A stretch of 64,000 nucleotides of DNA from Teichococcus oryzae (GCF_008386565.1 NZ_VUKA01000009.1:1-64000); one strand, 5' to 3'. Counted from the first letter of the stretch, positions 41,338-50,812 are shown. The notes: generated by a model not told the origin, from the sequence alone. Made by a program: numbers and translations.

Positions 41338-42225
41338 GTGATCGAAGAACTGCTTTTTCAACTGGAACTCGGCCTGCCGCAGGTGGTGCTGGGGCTGGTG
41401 AACGGCGCCTTCTACGCGCTGCTGTCGCTCGGCCTCGCCGTGATCTTCGGCATGCTGAACGTGATCAACTTCGCCCATGGCGCACAATTCATGGTCGGCG
41501 CTTTTGTCGCCTGGATGCTGCTGAACTGGGGCGGCATCGGCTACTGGCCCGCATTGCTGCTGGCGCCGCTGATCGTCGGTGCCTTCGGGGTGGTGCTGGA
41601 GCGCACCATGATCAGCCGGCTCTACAAGCTGGACCACCTTTACGGCCTGTTGCTGACCTTCGGCCTGGCGCTGATCATTGAGGGGCTGTTCCGCAACAGC
41701 TTCGGCTCCTCCGGCCTGCCTTACGCGCCGCCGGAGCTGCTGGCCGGGCCACCGGTCGATCTGGGCTTTATGTTTCTGCCGAAATACCGCCTCTGGGTGG
41801 TGGTGGCGGCGGTGGTGATGAGCCTGCTGACCTGGATCGTCATCGAGAAGACACGCCTCGGCGCCTATCTGCGCGCCGCGACCGAGAACGCCGCGCTGGT
41901 GCAGGCCTTCGGCGTCAACGTGCCGCGCATGATGACGCTGACCTATGCCGCCGGCGTGGCGCTGGCCGCCTTCGCCGGCGTGCTTGCGGCGCCGATCTAT
42001 TCGGTGAATCCGCAGATGGGGTCGAGCCTGATCATCACCGTCTTCGCCGTGGTGGTCATTGGCGGCATGGGCTCCATCCTGGGCTCCGTGCTGACCGGCT
42101 TTGGCCTGGGGCTGGTCGAAGGCCTGACCAAGGTGTTCTATCCGGAAGCTTCCTCGACCGTGATCTTCGTCATCATGGCCATCGTGCTTCTGGCACGGCC
42201 GGCCGGCCTGTTCGGGAGGGCCTGA
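41338..42225 (+). CDS. livH: Branched-chain amino acid-type ABC transporter permease LivH
   Basis: A 295-residue polytopic membrane protein with about eight hydrophobic segments. The LivH signatures QVVLGLVNGAFYALLSLGLA at the start and the EAA-like GAYLRAATENAALVQAFGVN loop near residue 178 are present. The GTG at 41338 (reads IEELLFQLELG) is the likely start; no better in-frame start is near. It ends 3 bases before livM. Confidence 0.92.
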   Translation: MIEELLFQLELGLPQVVLGLVNGAFYALLSLGLAVIFGMLNVINFAHGAQFMVGAFVAWMLLNWGGIGYWPALLLAPLIVGAFGVVLERTMISRLYKLDHLYGLLLTFGLALIIEGLFRNSFGSSGLPYAPPELLAGPPVDLGFMFLPKYRLWVVVAAVVMSLLTWIVIEKTRLGAYLRAATENAALVQAFGVNVPRMMTLTYAAGVALAAFAGVLAAPIYSVNPQMGSSLIITVFAVVVIGGMGSILGSVLTGFGLGLVEGLTKVFYPEASSTVIFVIMAIVLLARPAGLFGRA

Positions 42226-42228
42226 GCC

Positions 42229-43227
42229 ATGGCCGGCCAAGCCACCGCCTTCACCGCCACCGCGCAGCAGAGCCCGGGCCTGCCCGGCCTTGCCGCCCTG
42301 GGCTTCAACCGGGCGCAAAGCATCGCCTTCCTGCTTCTGCTGGGGTTGCTGCTGGTCGGGCCGTTCGTGCTCTACCCGGTGTTCCTGATGAAGCTGCTTT
42401 GCTTCGCCTTGTTCGCCTGCGCCTTCAACCTGCTGATCGGCTATGTCGGATTGCTGTCCTTCGGCCATGCCATGTTCTTCGGCATGGGCGGCTACGTGAC
42501 GGCGCATGCCGCCAAGGTCTGGGGCCTGACGCCGGAGCTGGCGATCCTGGCGGGCGGCGCGGTGGGCGCGGTCCTCGGCGTCGTGGCGGGCTGGATCGCC
42601 ATCCGCCGCCAGGGCATCTATTTTGCCATGATCACCCTGGCCCTGGCGCAGATGATCTTCTTCGTCTGCCTGCAGGCGCCTTTCACCGGGGGCGAGGATG
42701 GCATCCAGTCGGTGCCCCGCGGCGCGCTTCTGGGTGTCTTCAGCCTGGCGCAGGACATGAGTCTCTACTGGGTGGTGGCGGCTGTCTTCCTGGCCGGCTT
42801 TCTGCTGATCAACCGCATCATCCATTCGCCATTCGGGCAGGTGCTGACCGCCATCCGCGAGAACGAGCCGCGCGCGATTTCCCTTGGCTACCGCGTGGAT
42901 GACTACAAGCTGATGGCCTTCACCCTGTCCGCCACCCTGGCCGGCATCGCCGGCGGCACCAAGGCGCTGGTGTTCGGCATCGCCACCCTGACGGATGTCT
43001 ACTGGGCGATGTCGGGGGAGGTGGTGCTGATGACGCTGGTGGGCGGCCTCGGCACGGTGTTCGGCCCCGTGCTGGGCGCCGCGGTGATCGTGTCCATGCA
43101 GAACTACCTGGCGGAGTTCGGCGCCTGGGTCACGGTGATCCAGGGCTGCATCTTCGTGGCCTGCGTGCTGGCCTTCCGGGCCGGTATCGCCGGGCAGCTG
43201 GGCCGCTGGCTGCGGGTGCGTCTCTGA
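42229..43227 (+). CDS. livM: Branched-chain amino acid-type ABC transporter permease LivM
   Basis: A 332-residue membrane permease with about nine hydrophobic segments. LivM features are FALFACAFNLLIGYVGLLSF (near residue 58) and the cytoplasmic loop QVLTAIRENEPRAISLGYRV (near 204) that contacts the ATPases. Partner of LivH in the same complex. The gene converges with the osmoprotectant-type transporter cluster 21 bases away. Confidence 0.93.
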   Translation: MAGQATAFTATAQQSPGLPGLAALGFNRAQSIAFLLLLGLLLVGPFVLYPVFLMKLLCFALFACAFNLLIGYVGLLSFGHAMFFGMGGYVTAHAAKVWGLTPELAILAGGAVGAVLGVVAGWIAIRRQGIYFAMITLALAQMIFFVCLQAPFTGGEDGIQSVPRGALLGVFSLAQDMSLYWVVAAVFLAGFLLINRIIHSPFGQVLTAIRENEPRAISLGYRVDDYKLMAFTLSATLAGIAGGTKALVFGIATLTDVYWAMSGEVVLMTLVGGLGTVFGPVLGAAVIVSMQNYLAEFGAWVTVIQGCIFVACVLAFRAGIAGQLGRWLRVRL

Positions 43228-43248
43228 GGCTGTGCCGGTCCGGTGGCA

Positions 43249-43989
43249 TCACCGGGCCGGGGCAAGCCGCCCGTTTGAGCGGCGCCTTTCTGGATCGAGG
43301 CCGAGCCGCAGGGCCTGATCGGCGATCACCGCGAGCCACGCCGTGAAGACGGCTCCCTGCAACACCCAGGACAGGTTGCCATTGGCCAGGCCGGTCACGA
43401 TGGGCGTGCCGAGGCATCGCGCGCCGGCCACCGCGCCCACGGCGGTGGTGGCGATGGCCAGTACCAGGGCCACGCGCAGGCCGGCCTGGATGACGGGCAG
43501 GGCCAAGGGAAGCTCGATCTGTGCCAATATGCGGCCAGGTCCCATGCCGGTTCCGCGCGCCGCATCCAGCACGGCGGCGGGCACCGCATCCAGCCCGGCC
43601 ACCGCGCTGCGCATCACCGGCAACGCAGCATAAAGGACCAGCGCCAGCAGCGTCGGCGCCGCGCCGAAGCCCATCAATGGCAGCGCCAGGGCGATGGCCG
43701 CGATGGGCGGCACCGCCTGCGCCAGGGAGAACATGGAATCCAGCAGGGGCCGCAATGCGCGGCCGGCGGGCCGCGTGGCCAGGATCGCGGCGGACAACCC
43801 GATCAAGGCGGCGATCAGGGTCGCCCCGAGCGCAAGCATCAGATGCTCGGCCAGCAATGCGAACCAGCTCTGGCTGTCCCAGACGGGGCGGGAGATGCCG
43901 GGAAACAGCGCCTGCCACAGCCAGCCGAGCCGGGGCGCCGCCGCCAGCGCCACCAGGAACAGCAGCAGATTGCCCAGCAGCAGGATCAT
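43249..43989 (-). CDS. ABC transporter permease, osmoprotectant (OpuC/Yeh) type, short subunit
   Basis: A 246-residue permease with about six hydrophobic segments and a typical EAA loop, PAAVLDAARGTGMGPGRILA (near residue 140). It resembles the YehW/OpuBB type. Its start overlaps the ATPase stop (ATGA), so it is translationally coupled and last in the four-gene cluster. With the binding protein and ATPase upstream it should import glycine betaine, choline or a related compound; substrate inferred from family. Confidence 0.85.
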   Translation of the reverse strand: MILLLGNLLLFLVALAAAPRLGWLWQALFPGISRPVWDSQSWFALLAEHLMLALGATLIAALIGLSAAILATRPAGRALRPLLDSMFSLAQAVPPIAAIALALPLMGFGAAPTLLALVLYAALPVMRSAVAGLDAVPAAVLDAARGTGMGPGRILAQIELPLALPVIQAGLRVALVLAIATTAVGAVAGARCLGTPIVTGLANGNLSWVLQGAVFTAWLAVIADQALRLGLDPERRRSNGRLAPAR

Positions 43990-44918
43990 CGGGGGGCGAC
44001 CAGATCGGCCCAGTGCAGCGTGCCGCCCGGAAAGGCGCCTTCCGCCGGTATCGCGAGGCAGGCGCTTCCCTCAGCCAGCATCAGCATCAGGGCCTGCTTC
44101 AGGGAAGCGTCGGCCGGCAGCATGGGCAGATCCTGCCGGGCGTCCTCCGGACGGGCGAGGCTGCTGGCCGGAAGCGTCGCCAGGCGGTGGAAGGCCAGGC
44201 TTTCCTTGCCGAAGATGCGGCGCACCGGCCCTTTCTCTGCCTCCTGCAGCAGCGACGCGGAGGACCCCTGCGCCACCAGCCTGCCCTGATCCAGCACGGC
44301 CAGGGTGTCCGCCAGGGTGAGGGCTTCCTCCACGTCATGGGTGACGAACAGGATGGTTTTGCCGGTTTCGGCATGGATCTCCCGCAGGGCGGATTGCAGG
44401 CCGCGCCGCGTGCCGGGATCGAGGGCGGAGAATGGCTCGTCCATCAGCAGCAGCGGCGGATCGGCGGCCAAGGCGCGGGCCAGCCCGACACGCTGCGCCT
44501 GGCCGCCGGACAGCTCGTGCGGGAAGCGGTCCCGGAACAGCGCGGCATCCAGCCCGACGAGGTCCAGCAGAACATCCACGCGCCGCGCGACACGGGCGGC
44601 ATCCCAGCCCAGCAGGCGCGGCACGGTGGCGATGTTGTCACCCACGCGCCAATGCGGGAACAATCCGACGGATTGGATCACATAGCCGATGCCGCGCCGC
44701 AGGGCCTCCGGCTCGGCCCCCGCGACATCACGCCCATCCACCAGCACGCGGCCGGCGCTGGGCTCGACAAGGCGGTTCACCATCCGCATCAAGGTGGACT
44801 TGCCGGAGCCGGATTCGCCCAGCAGCACGCAGATGCTGCCGCGCGGCACCTCCAGCGTGACGCGGTCCACCGCCACCTGCTCGCCATAGCGGCGCGACAC
44901 CCCCTCGAAGCGGATCAC
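43986..44918 (-). CDS. ABC transporter ATPase, osmoprotectant (OpuC/Yeh) type
   Basis: A 310-residue ATPase: Walker A GESGSGKSTLMRMVNRLVEP near residue 36, signature ELSGGQAQRVGLARALAADP near 136, Walker B LLLMDEPFSALDPGT near 157. The C-terminal 65 residues look like a single weak CBS-like unit (DASLKQALMLMLAEGSACLA), shorter than in OpuCA. The GTG start at 44918 overlaps the preceding permease stop by four bases (GTGA). Much of the cluster shows overlapping starts and stops. Confidence 0.9.
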   Translation of the reverse strand: MIRFEGVSRRYGEQVAVDRVTLEVPRGSICVLLGESGSGKSTLMRMVNRLVEPSAGRVLVDGRDVAGAEPEALRRGIGYVIQSVGLFPHWRVGDNIATVPRLLGWDAARVARRVDVLLDLVGLDAALFRDRFPHELSGGQAQRVGLARALAADPPLLLMDEPFSALDPGTRRGLQSALREIHAETGKTILFVTHDVEEALTLADTLAVLDQGRLVAQGSSASLLQEAEKGPVRRIFGKESLAFHRLATLPASSLARPEDARQDLPMLPADASLKQALMLMLAEGSACLAIPAEGAFPGGTLHWADLVAPR

Positions 44919-46111
44919 CGCCGGCGCTCCAGCGCCGCCTGCAAGGCCGCGCAGCCACCATCGGCCAGCAGCGACAGCGCGACCACCGGCAGCACGCCCA
45001 GCAGGATCAGGTCGGTCGCCAACTGGCCGATCCCCTGGAACACCAGGGCACCAAGGCCGCCGCCGCCGATCAGGGCGGCCAGCGTGGCCAGACCGATCGC
45101 CTGCACCGCCGCCACGCGCACGCCGCCGGCCATCACGCCCAGGCCCAGCGGCAGGCGCAACTGGCGCAGGATGGCGCCTTCGGTGAGACCCTGACCCCGC
45201 GCGGCGTCGATCACCGCCGGCGACGCGACGCGCAGCCCAGCCAGGAAAGCGCTGGCCAGGGGCAGCAGCAGATAGGTGGAGATGCCCAGCACGGCCGGGG
45301 CCGGGCCGATGCCGCCAATGCCCCAGCCGCGCAAGGCGGGCGCCCAGGCCGCCAGGGCCGCGAGCGGGCCCATCAGCAGGCCGAACAGCGCAATGGAAGG
45401 GATCACCTGGAAGCCGTTGGCGACCGCCATGAGGAGCGCCTCCACCCGGCTCCGGCGCAGCGCCAGCAGGCTGAGCGGCAGGGCCACCGCCAGCGCCAGG
45501 AACAGCGCGCCTCCGGCCAGGGCCAGATGCTGCCAGAAGGCCAGGCGGATCTCGCCGCCCCGGGCCATCGCTTCCCGTGCCAGGGACAGGTCCGCAAGCG
45601 CGCCAGCCGCCCACAGCACGGCAAGGCCCAGCACCGACAGGGCCATGAAGTTGCGCGGCGTTCCGCTCCGGCCCGCCGCGCAGCATCCGGCGGCCAGGGC
45701 GAGCAGCAGCATGGCGACCCAGAGCCCAGCCGCCGGAGCGGCCCGCGCCACGGGAGATGCGCCCTGAAGGGCTTCCCGCGCGGCCAGGCCAATCACGGCC
45801 ACCAGGGAGCAGAGCGCCAGCGCCGCGGCGGCTTCCGCCCAGTTCAGCAGGGGCGCGCGGCGGGCCAGCAGCATCACCGCCAGGCAGGCCACCAGAAAGA
45901 GCCCCAGGCACAGGGTGGTCGCCGTGGTCACCGGCAATGGCACCAGACGCGGGCTCAGCAGCCGGTTCGGCGCCACCGAAAGAAAACCCAGCAGAAAGGG
46001 CGCCAGCGCCGCCAGTGCCGTCAGCACCGCGACGGCCGTGGCCTCCCGGGGTGCCGCGGAGGCTTCCCGCCGCTCCGTCGCATGAAGGACGGCGACAGGC
46101 TGTGGCTCCAT
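44915..46111 (-). CDS. ABC transporter permease, osmoprotectant type, long subunit (YehY-like)
   Basis: A 398-residue permease. The C-terminal 210 residues are the usual permease (AVALPLSLLALRRSRVEALL, ASPAVIDAARGQGLTEGAIL as EAA loop). The N-terminal 170 residues add extra hydrophobic segments (AVAVLTALAALAPFLLGFLS and others), as in YehY compared with YehW. Its ATG overlaps the upstream binding-protein stop by one base. This two-permease design, one long and one short, matches the Yeh osmoprotectant system. Confidence 0.87.
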   Translation of the reverse strand: MEPQPVAVLHATERREASAAPREATAVAVLTALAALAPFLLGFLSVAPNRLLSPRLVPLPVTTATTLCLGLFLVACLAVMLLARRAPLLNWAEAAAALALCSLVAVIGLAAREALQGASPVARAAPAAGLWVAMLLLALAAGCCAAGRSGTPRNFMALSVLGLAVLWAAGALADLSLAREAMARGGEIRLAFWQHLALAGGALFLALAVALPLSLLALRRSRVEALLMAVANGFQVIPSIALFGLLMGPLAALAAWAPALRGWGIGGIGPAPAVLGISTYLLLPLASAFLAGLRVASPAVIDAARGQGLTEGAILRQLRLPLGLGVMAGGVRVAAVQAIGLATLAALIGGGGLGALVFQGIGQLATDLILLGVLPVVALSLLADGGCAALQAALERRR

Positions 46112-47037
46112 CAGCCCAGCAGGCCGAGGCCGCGCAGATGCGCCGTCGCCACCCGGGGTGCCGCCTGGCCTTCCACCACGATGCGGGAATTCAGCGTTTG
46201 AAGGGTTTCCAGCGACAGCGAGGCAAACAGCGGCCGCATCCATTCGCCCATCTGCGGCAGCCGCTCCGCCGCCTCCTGACGCAGAACCGGCGCCGGCTGG
46301 TAGACGATCTGCGCGCCCTTGGGATCGCCCAGCACCTGAAGGTCCAGCGCCGCGATGGCGCCATCCGTGCCATACACCATGGCGGCATTGACTCCGTTGA
46401 GCTGTTCCGCGGCCGCGCGCATGGTCACCGCCGTGTCGCCCCCCGACAGCACCAGGAGCCGCTCCGGCGGAAGGGTGAAGCCATAGGCCTTCTGGAAGGC
46501 GGGCAGGGCGGCGGGGCTTTCCACGAACTCGGCCGAGGCTGCCAGCTTGAAGCGGCCATTGCGGCCGAGATGCGCCGGCAGGTCGGCCAGGGTCGCGAGG
46601 CCCGCGCTTTTCGCCAGGTCGCGCCGGATGGCGATGGCCCAGGTATTGTTGGCGGCGGCCGGTTCCAGCCAGACCACCTTGTTGCGCTCGGCATCCAGCT
46701 GGCGAACCTTGGCGGCGGCCTGGCGGGGATCATGCCAGGCGGGATCGTCCTCCATCTGGAAGAAGAAGGCGCCGTTGCCGGTGTATTCCGGATAAAGGTC
46801 GATCTCGCCGGCCAGCAGCGCCTGGCGCAGGATGCGCGTCGGGCCGAGTTGCAGCCGGCGCTGCACCGCCACTTTCCGCGCTTCCAGCAACTGCGCCATC
46901 ATCTCGCCCAGCAGGGCGCCCTCGGTGTCGAGCTTGGAGCCGATCACCAGGGGGCGGTCCTGGCCATGGCCTGTCCGTGGCAGCAGCATGGGCAGCGCCA
47001 GGGTGGCGAGGATGGTGCGGCGACAAAGGCGGAGCAT
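46111..47037 (-). CDS. Osmoprotectant ABC transporter substrate-binding protein (OsmF/YehZ type)
   Basis: A 308-residue periplasmic protein with signal peptide (ILATLALPMLLPRTGHGQD) and the OpuAC-like domain: VIGSKLDTEGALLGEMMAQL at the start of the mature protein, DLYPEYTGNGAFFF (near residue 82) and ERNKVVWLEPAAANNTWAIA. YPEYTG is the family marker of glycine-betaine/choline binding proteins. First gene of the minus-strand cluster. The ligand is not proved; some members bind weakly. Confidence 0.88.
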   Translation of the reverse strand: MLRLCRRTILATLALPMLLPRTGHGQDRPLVIGSKLDTEGALLGEMMAQLLEARKVAVQRRLQLGPTRILRQALLAGEIDLYPEYTGNGAFFFQMEDDPAWHDPRQAAAKVRQLDAERNKVVWLEPAAANNTWAIAIRRDLAKSAGLATLADLPAHLGRNGRFKLAASAEFVESPAALPAFQKAYGFTLPPERLLVLSGGDTAVTMRAAAEQLNGVNAAMVYGTDGAIAALDLQVLGDPKGAQIVYQPAPVLRQEAAERLPQMGEWMRPLFASLSLETLQTLNSRIVVEGQAAPRVATAHLRGLGLLG

Positions 47038-47233
47038 GGCGGTTCTCCGAGAAAACGGCGGGCGGGCTTTGAAATGGCCCGGCCTGTTGCGGCAACGCAC
47101 CAGCTTCTTCCGGGTGTCAGGCAGAGCCGCGGAAATTCATGGCGATGCGGACCACGAGACTGGCCATCCTGGCACCGCTTGCCAAGGCGGGATTCCACTT
47201 GCGCTGCGGCGTCCGGATGCCGACCCTTCATCC

Positions 47234-47815
47234 ATGCACGCGCTCCGGATGTTGCTTCTGCTCGGTTCAGCTCTATCGCTGGCGCCTGTCGCCGTGCTGG
47301 CGCAACAGGCTCCGCCCGCGACGGCGGACGCGCGCAAGGCCGAGGTGAACCGCCTCCTGGACATCCTGCCCGCCGCGCCGGACGACACGGCGGCGGCGGC
47401 GCTGGAAGCGCGCATACGCGGATTGTGGGCCCAGGGAGCCTCTCCGGCGGTGACGCTGCTGCTCAGCCGCGGCCAGCGCAACCTGCGCGCCGAGGCGGCC
47501 GCCGATGCGGTGGAGGATTTCGACGCGGCGCTGACCCTGCAACCCGATTACCCCGACGCCTGGCTGATGCGGGCGCAGGCCCTGGTGGCGGCGGGGGACT
47601 ACCCGGCCGCCCTGCGGGACCTGCGGCAAACCCTGTTGCTGGAGCCGCGCCATTTCGGCGCCCTGGCCACGCTGTCAGCCTTGCAGGAGCAGATGGGCGA
47701 TGCCGAGGGCGCCCTTCGCTCCATGCAGGAGGCGGTGTCGCTGCATCCCCGGATGGCCGGGGCGCAGGAGCGCATGACTCGGCTGCGCACCGCCGCGCGC
47801 GGCCAGGGGATCTAG
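47234..47815 (+). CDS. Exported tetratricopeptide-repeat protein
   Basis: A 193-residue protein with signal peptide (LRMLLLLGSALSLAPVAVLA) followed by helical repeats. Three TPR-like units are visible, e.g. AEAAADAVEDFDAALTLQPD, YPDAWLMRAQALVAAGDYPA and GALATLSALQEQMGDAEGAL. It is probably a periplasmic scaffold. It faces the osmoprotectant binding protein divergently and converges with pyk, ending 8 bases before its stop. Confidence 0.8.
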   Translation: MHALRMLLLLGSALSLAPVAVLAQQAPPATADARKAEVNRLLDILPAAPDDTAAAALEARIRGLWAQGASPAVTLLLSRGQRNLRAEAAADAVEDFDAALTLQPDYPDAWLMRAQALVAAGDYPAALRDLRQTLLLEPRHFGALATLSALQEQMGDAEGALRSMQEAVSLHPRMAGAQERMTRLRTAARGQGI

Positions 47816-47822
47816 GAGTTCC

Positions 47823-49256
47823 TTACTTCACCACGGCGACGCGCAGGGCGTTGGTGGTGCCCGGCGTTCCGAACGGCACGCCGGCGGTGACCACCACCTC
47901 GTCCCCCGATTGCGCGAAGCCTTCGGTCTGTGCGGCGCGCACCGCCTTGGCCACCATGTCGGTCATGGAATGGGGCTCGGCCGATGGCAGCGGGTGCACC
48001 CCCCAGACCACCGCCATGCGCCGCGCCGTGGCCTCGCTGGCGGTGAGGCCGACGATCGGACTGGTGGGACGCTCCCGCGCCACGCGCAGGGTGGTCGAGC
48101 CGGTGGAGGTGAAGGTCGCGATCGCCACGGCGTCGATGGTTTCGGCCACCTGGCGCGCGGCGGCGGCAATGGCGCCCGCCGAGTTCTTTTCCGGCGCCGG
48201 CCGCGCCGCGTCGGTGATCTGCCGCCAGCCGCTGTCCTGCTCCACCCGGGCCAGGATGCGGTCCATCATGTTCACCGCCTCGAACGGATACTGGCCCGCC
48301 GCGCTTTCGGCCGAAAGCATCACGGCATCGGCGCCGTCGAACACCGCCGTCGCCACGTCCGACGCCTCGGCGCGGGTAGGGGCGGGGACGGAGATCATGC
48401 TTTCCAGCATCTGGGTGGCCACCACCACCGGCTTGCCCAGGGCGCGCGCCTGCCGGACGATGCGCTTCTGGATGAGCGGAACCTCCTCGGGCGGACATTC
48501 CACGCCGAGGTCGCCGCGCGCCACCATGACGCAATCGGTGAGGTCGAGGATGCCGTCCAGGTTCTCGACCGCCTGGGGCTTCTCCATCTTCACCATGACC
48601 CAGGCGCGGCCATCGGCGATGGCCTTGGCCTCGGCCACGTCTTCCGGCCGCTGCACAAAGGACAGGCCGATATACTCGATGCCGAGCGGCAGCACGAATT
48701 CCAGGTCGGCCCGGTCCTTGGCCGTCAGCGCCGGAATGGGCAGGGCCACATCGGGCACGTTGACGCCCTTGCGGTCGGACAGCGCGCCGCCCACGAGGAT
48801 CTCCGTTTCCAGGTGATCGTCTCGCTTGTGCACGACACGCAGGCGCAGCTTGCCGTCATCCAGCAGCAAGGTGGTGCCGATGCGCGCCGCCTCCATGATC
48901 TCGGGATGCGGCAATTGCACCCGGCGCACATCGCCCGGCGTGGCGTTCATGTCGAGGCGGAAGCGCTGCCCCGATTGCAGTTGCACCCGTCCACCCTGGA
49001 AGCGGCCGACACGCAGCTTCGGCCCCTGCACATCGGCCAGGATGCCGATCGGGCGGCCGACCTTCTTTTCCAGCGCACGGATCATGGTGATGCGCGCGGC
49101 ATGGTCCTCATGGCTGCCATGGCTGAAGTTCAGGCGGAACACATCGGCCCCCCCCCGGTACAGCCGCTCGATCACCTCAGGCGTGGAGGAGGCGGGGCCC
49201 AGCGTGGCGATGATCTTGGTGCGGCGGCGGCGACGAAGGGGAAGGCGCGGCGGCAA
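47823..49256 (-). CDS. pyk: Pyruvate kinase
   Basis: A 477-residue glycolytic enzyme converting phosphoenolpyruvate and ADP to pyruvate and ATP. Markers: RRTKIIATLGPASSTPEVIE at the start, RLNFSHGSHEDH near residue 41, VMVKMEKPQAVENLDGILDL with the catalytic Lys, and MVARGDLGVECPPEEVPLIQ (Mg-binding Glu and Asp). The start is TTG at 49256, preceded by AAGGAT. It follows the glycerate kinase gene by 55 bases on the same strand, so 2-phosphoglycerate made from glycerate can flow through enolase to this enzyme. Confidence 0.94.
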   Translation of the reverse strand: MPPRLPLRRRRRTKIIATLGPASSTPEVIERLYRGGADVFRLNFSHGSHEDHAARITMIRALEKKVGRPIGILADVQGPKLRVGRFQGGRVQLQSGQRFRLDMNATPGDVRRVQLPHPEIMEAARIGTTLLLDDGKLRLRVVHKRDDHLETEILVGGALSDRKGVNVPDVALPIPALTAKDRADLEFVLPLGIEYIGLSFVQRPEDVAEAKAIADGRAWVMVKMEKPQAVENLDGILDLTDCVMVARGDLGVECPPEEVPLIQKRIVRQARALGKPVVVATQMLESMISVPAPTRAEASDVATAVFDGADAVMLSAESAAGQYPFEAVNMMDRILARVEQDSGWRQITDAARPAPEKNSAGAIAAAARQVAETIDAVAIATFTSTGSTTLRVARERPTSPIVGLTASEATARRMAVVWGVHPLPSAEPHSMTDMVAKAVRAAQTEGFAQSGDEVVVTAGVPFGTPGTTNALRVAVVK

Positions 49257-49311
49257 AGCAATATCCTTTTGTCTCGCGGAGGCGCGGAGCGCAGGGGAAG
49301 GGTTGACCGCT

Positions 49312-50598
49312 TCAGGCGATCAGGATGGCGCGGAAATCATTCACGTTGGTGAGCGTCGGGCCTGTCACGATGGTGTCGCCCAACGGTTCGAACAAGGCGT
49401 GGCTGTTGTGCGCGGCCAGCAATGCGCGGGCATCGAGGCCAAGGCCGGCGGCACGCGCCAGCGTGTCAGGCCCTGCGACCGCGCCAGCGTTGCTTTCCGA
49501 ACCGTCGATCCCGTCCGTGTCGCCCATCAGCGCCCAGCATCCTTCCAGCCCCGCCGCTGCCAGAACGAAACCCAGCAGGCATTCGGAGTTGCGGCCGCCA
49601 CGTCCGCCCTTGGGCGTTCCCGGCCGGATGGTGACGGTGGTTTCGCCGCCCGAAAGCAGCAAGGCGGGGGCCGGAAGCGGATGGCCATGCGAGCGCACGC
49701 TGCGGGCGATGCCGGCGAGCACGGTGCCGACGATGCCGGCCTCGCCTTCCAGCGCGTCGCCCAGCAGCAACGGCGTGAGGCCCATGCCGCGCGCTTCCGC
49801 CGCCGCCGCCTCCAGGGCCATCTGCGGCGTTGCGATCAGGTGGAACTCCGCCCGCGCCAGGCGCGGATCGCCCGGCTTCGGCGTTTCCTCCCGCGCCGCC
49901 TGCAGATGCGCGGCGACCGGAGGCGGCAGCTCGATGCCGTAATGGGCGACAATGGCCCGCGCCTCGGCGAAGCTTGACGGATCGGGCACGGTCGGGCCGG
50001 AGGCGATCACCGCGGGGTCATCCCCCGGCACGTCGGAAATGGCGAGGGTCACGACCCGCGCCGGATGCGCGGCGGCGGCCAGCCTGCCGCCCTTGATGGC
50101 GGAAAGATGCCGGCGTACGCAGTTCATCTCCTGGATGGTGGCGCCGGAGGCCAGCAGGGCGCGGTTCACCGCCTGCTTGTGGTCGAGGGTCAGCCCCTCG
50201 GCGGCCAGCGGCATCAGCGCCGAGCCGCCGCCGGAGATCAGTGCCAGCACCAGGTCATCCGCCGTCAGGCCCTCCACCGCCTGCAGCACGCGCCGAGCCG
50301 CCGCCTCGCCCGCCGCATCCGGCACTGGGTGGGAGGCCTCGACCACCTCGATCCGGCGGGTCGGGACGGCGTGGTCGTAGCGGGTGATCACCAGGCCTGA
50401 AAGCGGGCGGTCCGGCCAGGCATCCTCCACGGCCGCCGCCATCACCGCCGCCGACTTGCCGGCGCCCACCACCACGACGCGCCCTTTCGGCGGCTCCGGC
50501 AGGTGGCCGGCGAGAATGGCCCGGGGATCGGCCGCGCGGATCGCCGCATCGAAGCAGCGGCGCAGGGCAGCGCGCGCCATGGTGTTGTTCCAGCTCAT
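49312..50598 (-). CDS. ttuD: Glycerate 2-kinase (GckA/TtuD, MOFRL family)
   Basis: A 428-residue kinase of the DUF4147/MOFRL type. KGRVVVVGAGKSAAVMAAAV near residue 38, LALISGGGSALMPLAAEGLT near 116, LLLSGGETTVTIR near 322 and MGDTDGIDGSESNAGA near 366 are the family motifs. It phosphorylates glycerate (from glyoxylate, tartronate or serine-cycle routes) to 2-phosphoglycerate. ATG at 50598 has GGAGG upstream. Next gene is pyk. Confidence 0.9.
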   Translation of the reverse strand: MSWNNTMARAALRRCFDAAIRAADPRAILAGHLPEPPKGRVVVVGAGKSAAVMAAAVEDAWPDRPLSGLVITRYDHAVPTRRIEVVEASHPVPDAAGEAAARRVLQAVEGLTADDLVLALISGGGSALMPLAAEGLTLDHKQAVNRALLASGATIQEMNCVRRHLSAIKGGRLAAAAHPARVVTLAISDVPGDDPAVIASGPTVPDPSSFAEARAIVAHYGIELPPPVAAHLQAAREETPKPGDPRLARAEFHLIATPQMALEAAAAEARGMGLTPLLLGDALEGEAGIVGTVLAGIARSVRSHGHPLPAPALLLSGGETTVTIRPGTPKGGRGGRNSECLLGFVLAAAGLEGCWALMGDTDGIDGSESNAGAVAGPDTLARAAGLGLDARALLAAHNSHALFEPLGDTIVTGPTLTNVNDFRAILIA

Positions 50599-50762
50599 CC
50601 AGGACCTCCGGCCGATGCCATGGGTTTGCCGATTTCCGCCCCGGGAGGGAAGGGGGAGGCGACGCGGCCCGCCAGGAATCGGACAACGGCCAGGGCAGCC
50701 CGTCGCCAGGCCGGGAAAGCGCCGCGCCCTCCGCCAGGCCCGGTGGCCATAGGAATCGGCGG

Positions 50763-50774
50763 ATGGCATGCCAT
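50763..50774. repeat. Recurring intergenic palindrome, copy 5 (ATGGCATGCCAT)
   Basis: Perfect 12-base palindrome between divergent ttuD and the MarR gene; identical to the copy at 27678-27689. Confidence 0.45.
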
Positions 50775-50812
50775 AGTGGGGCCGGCCAGGAATTGGCCGG
50801 GCCGTCAGGGCG

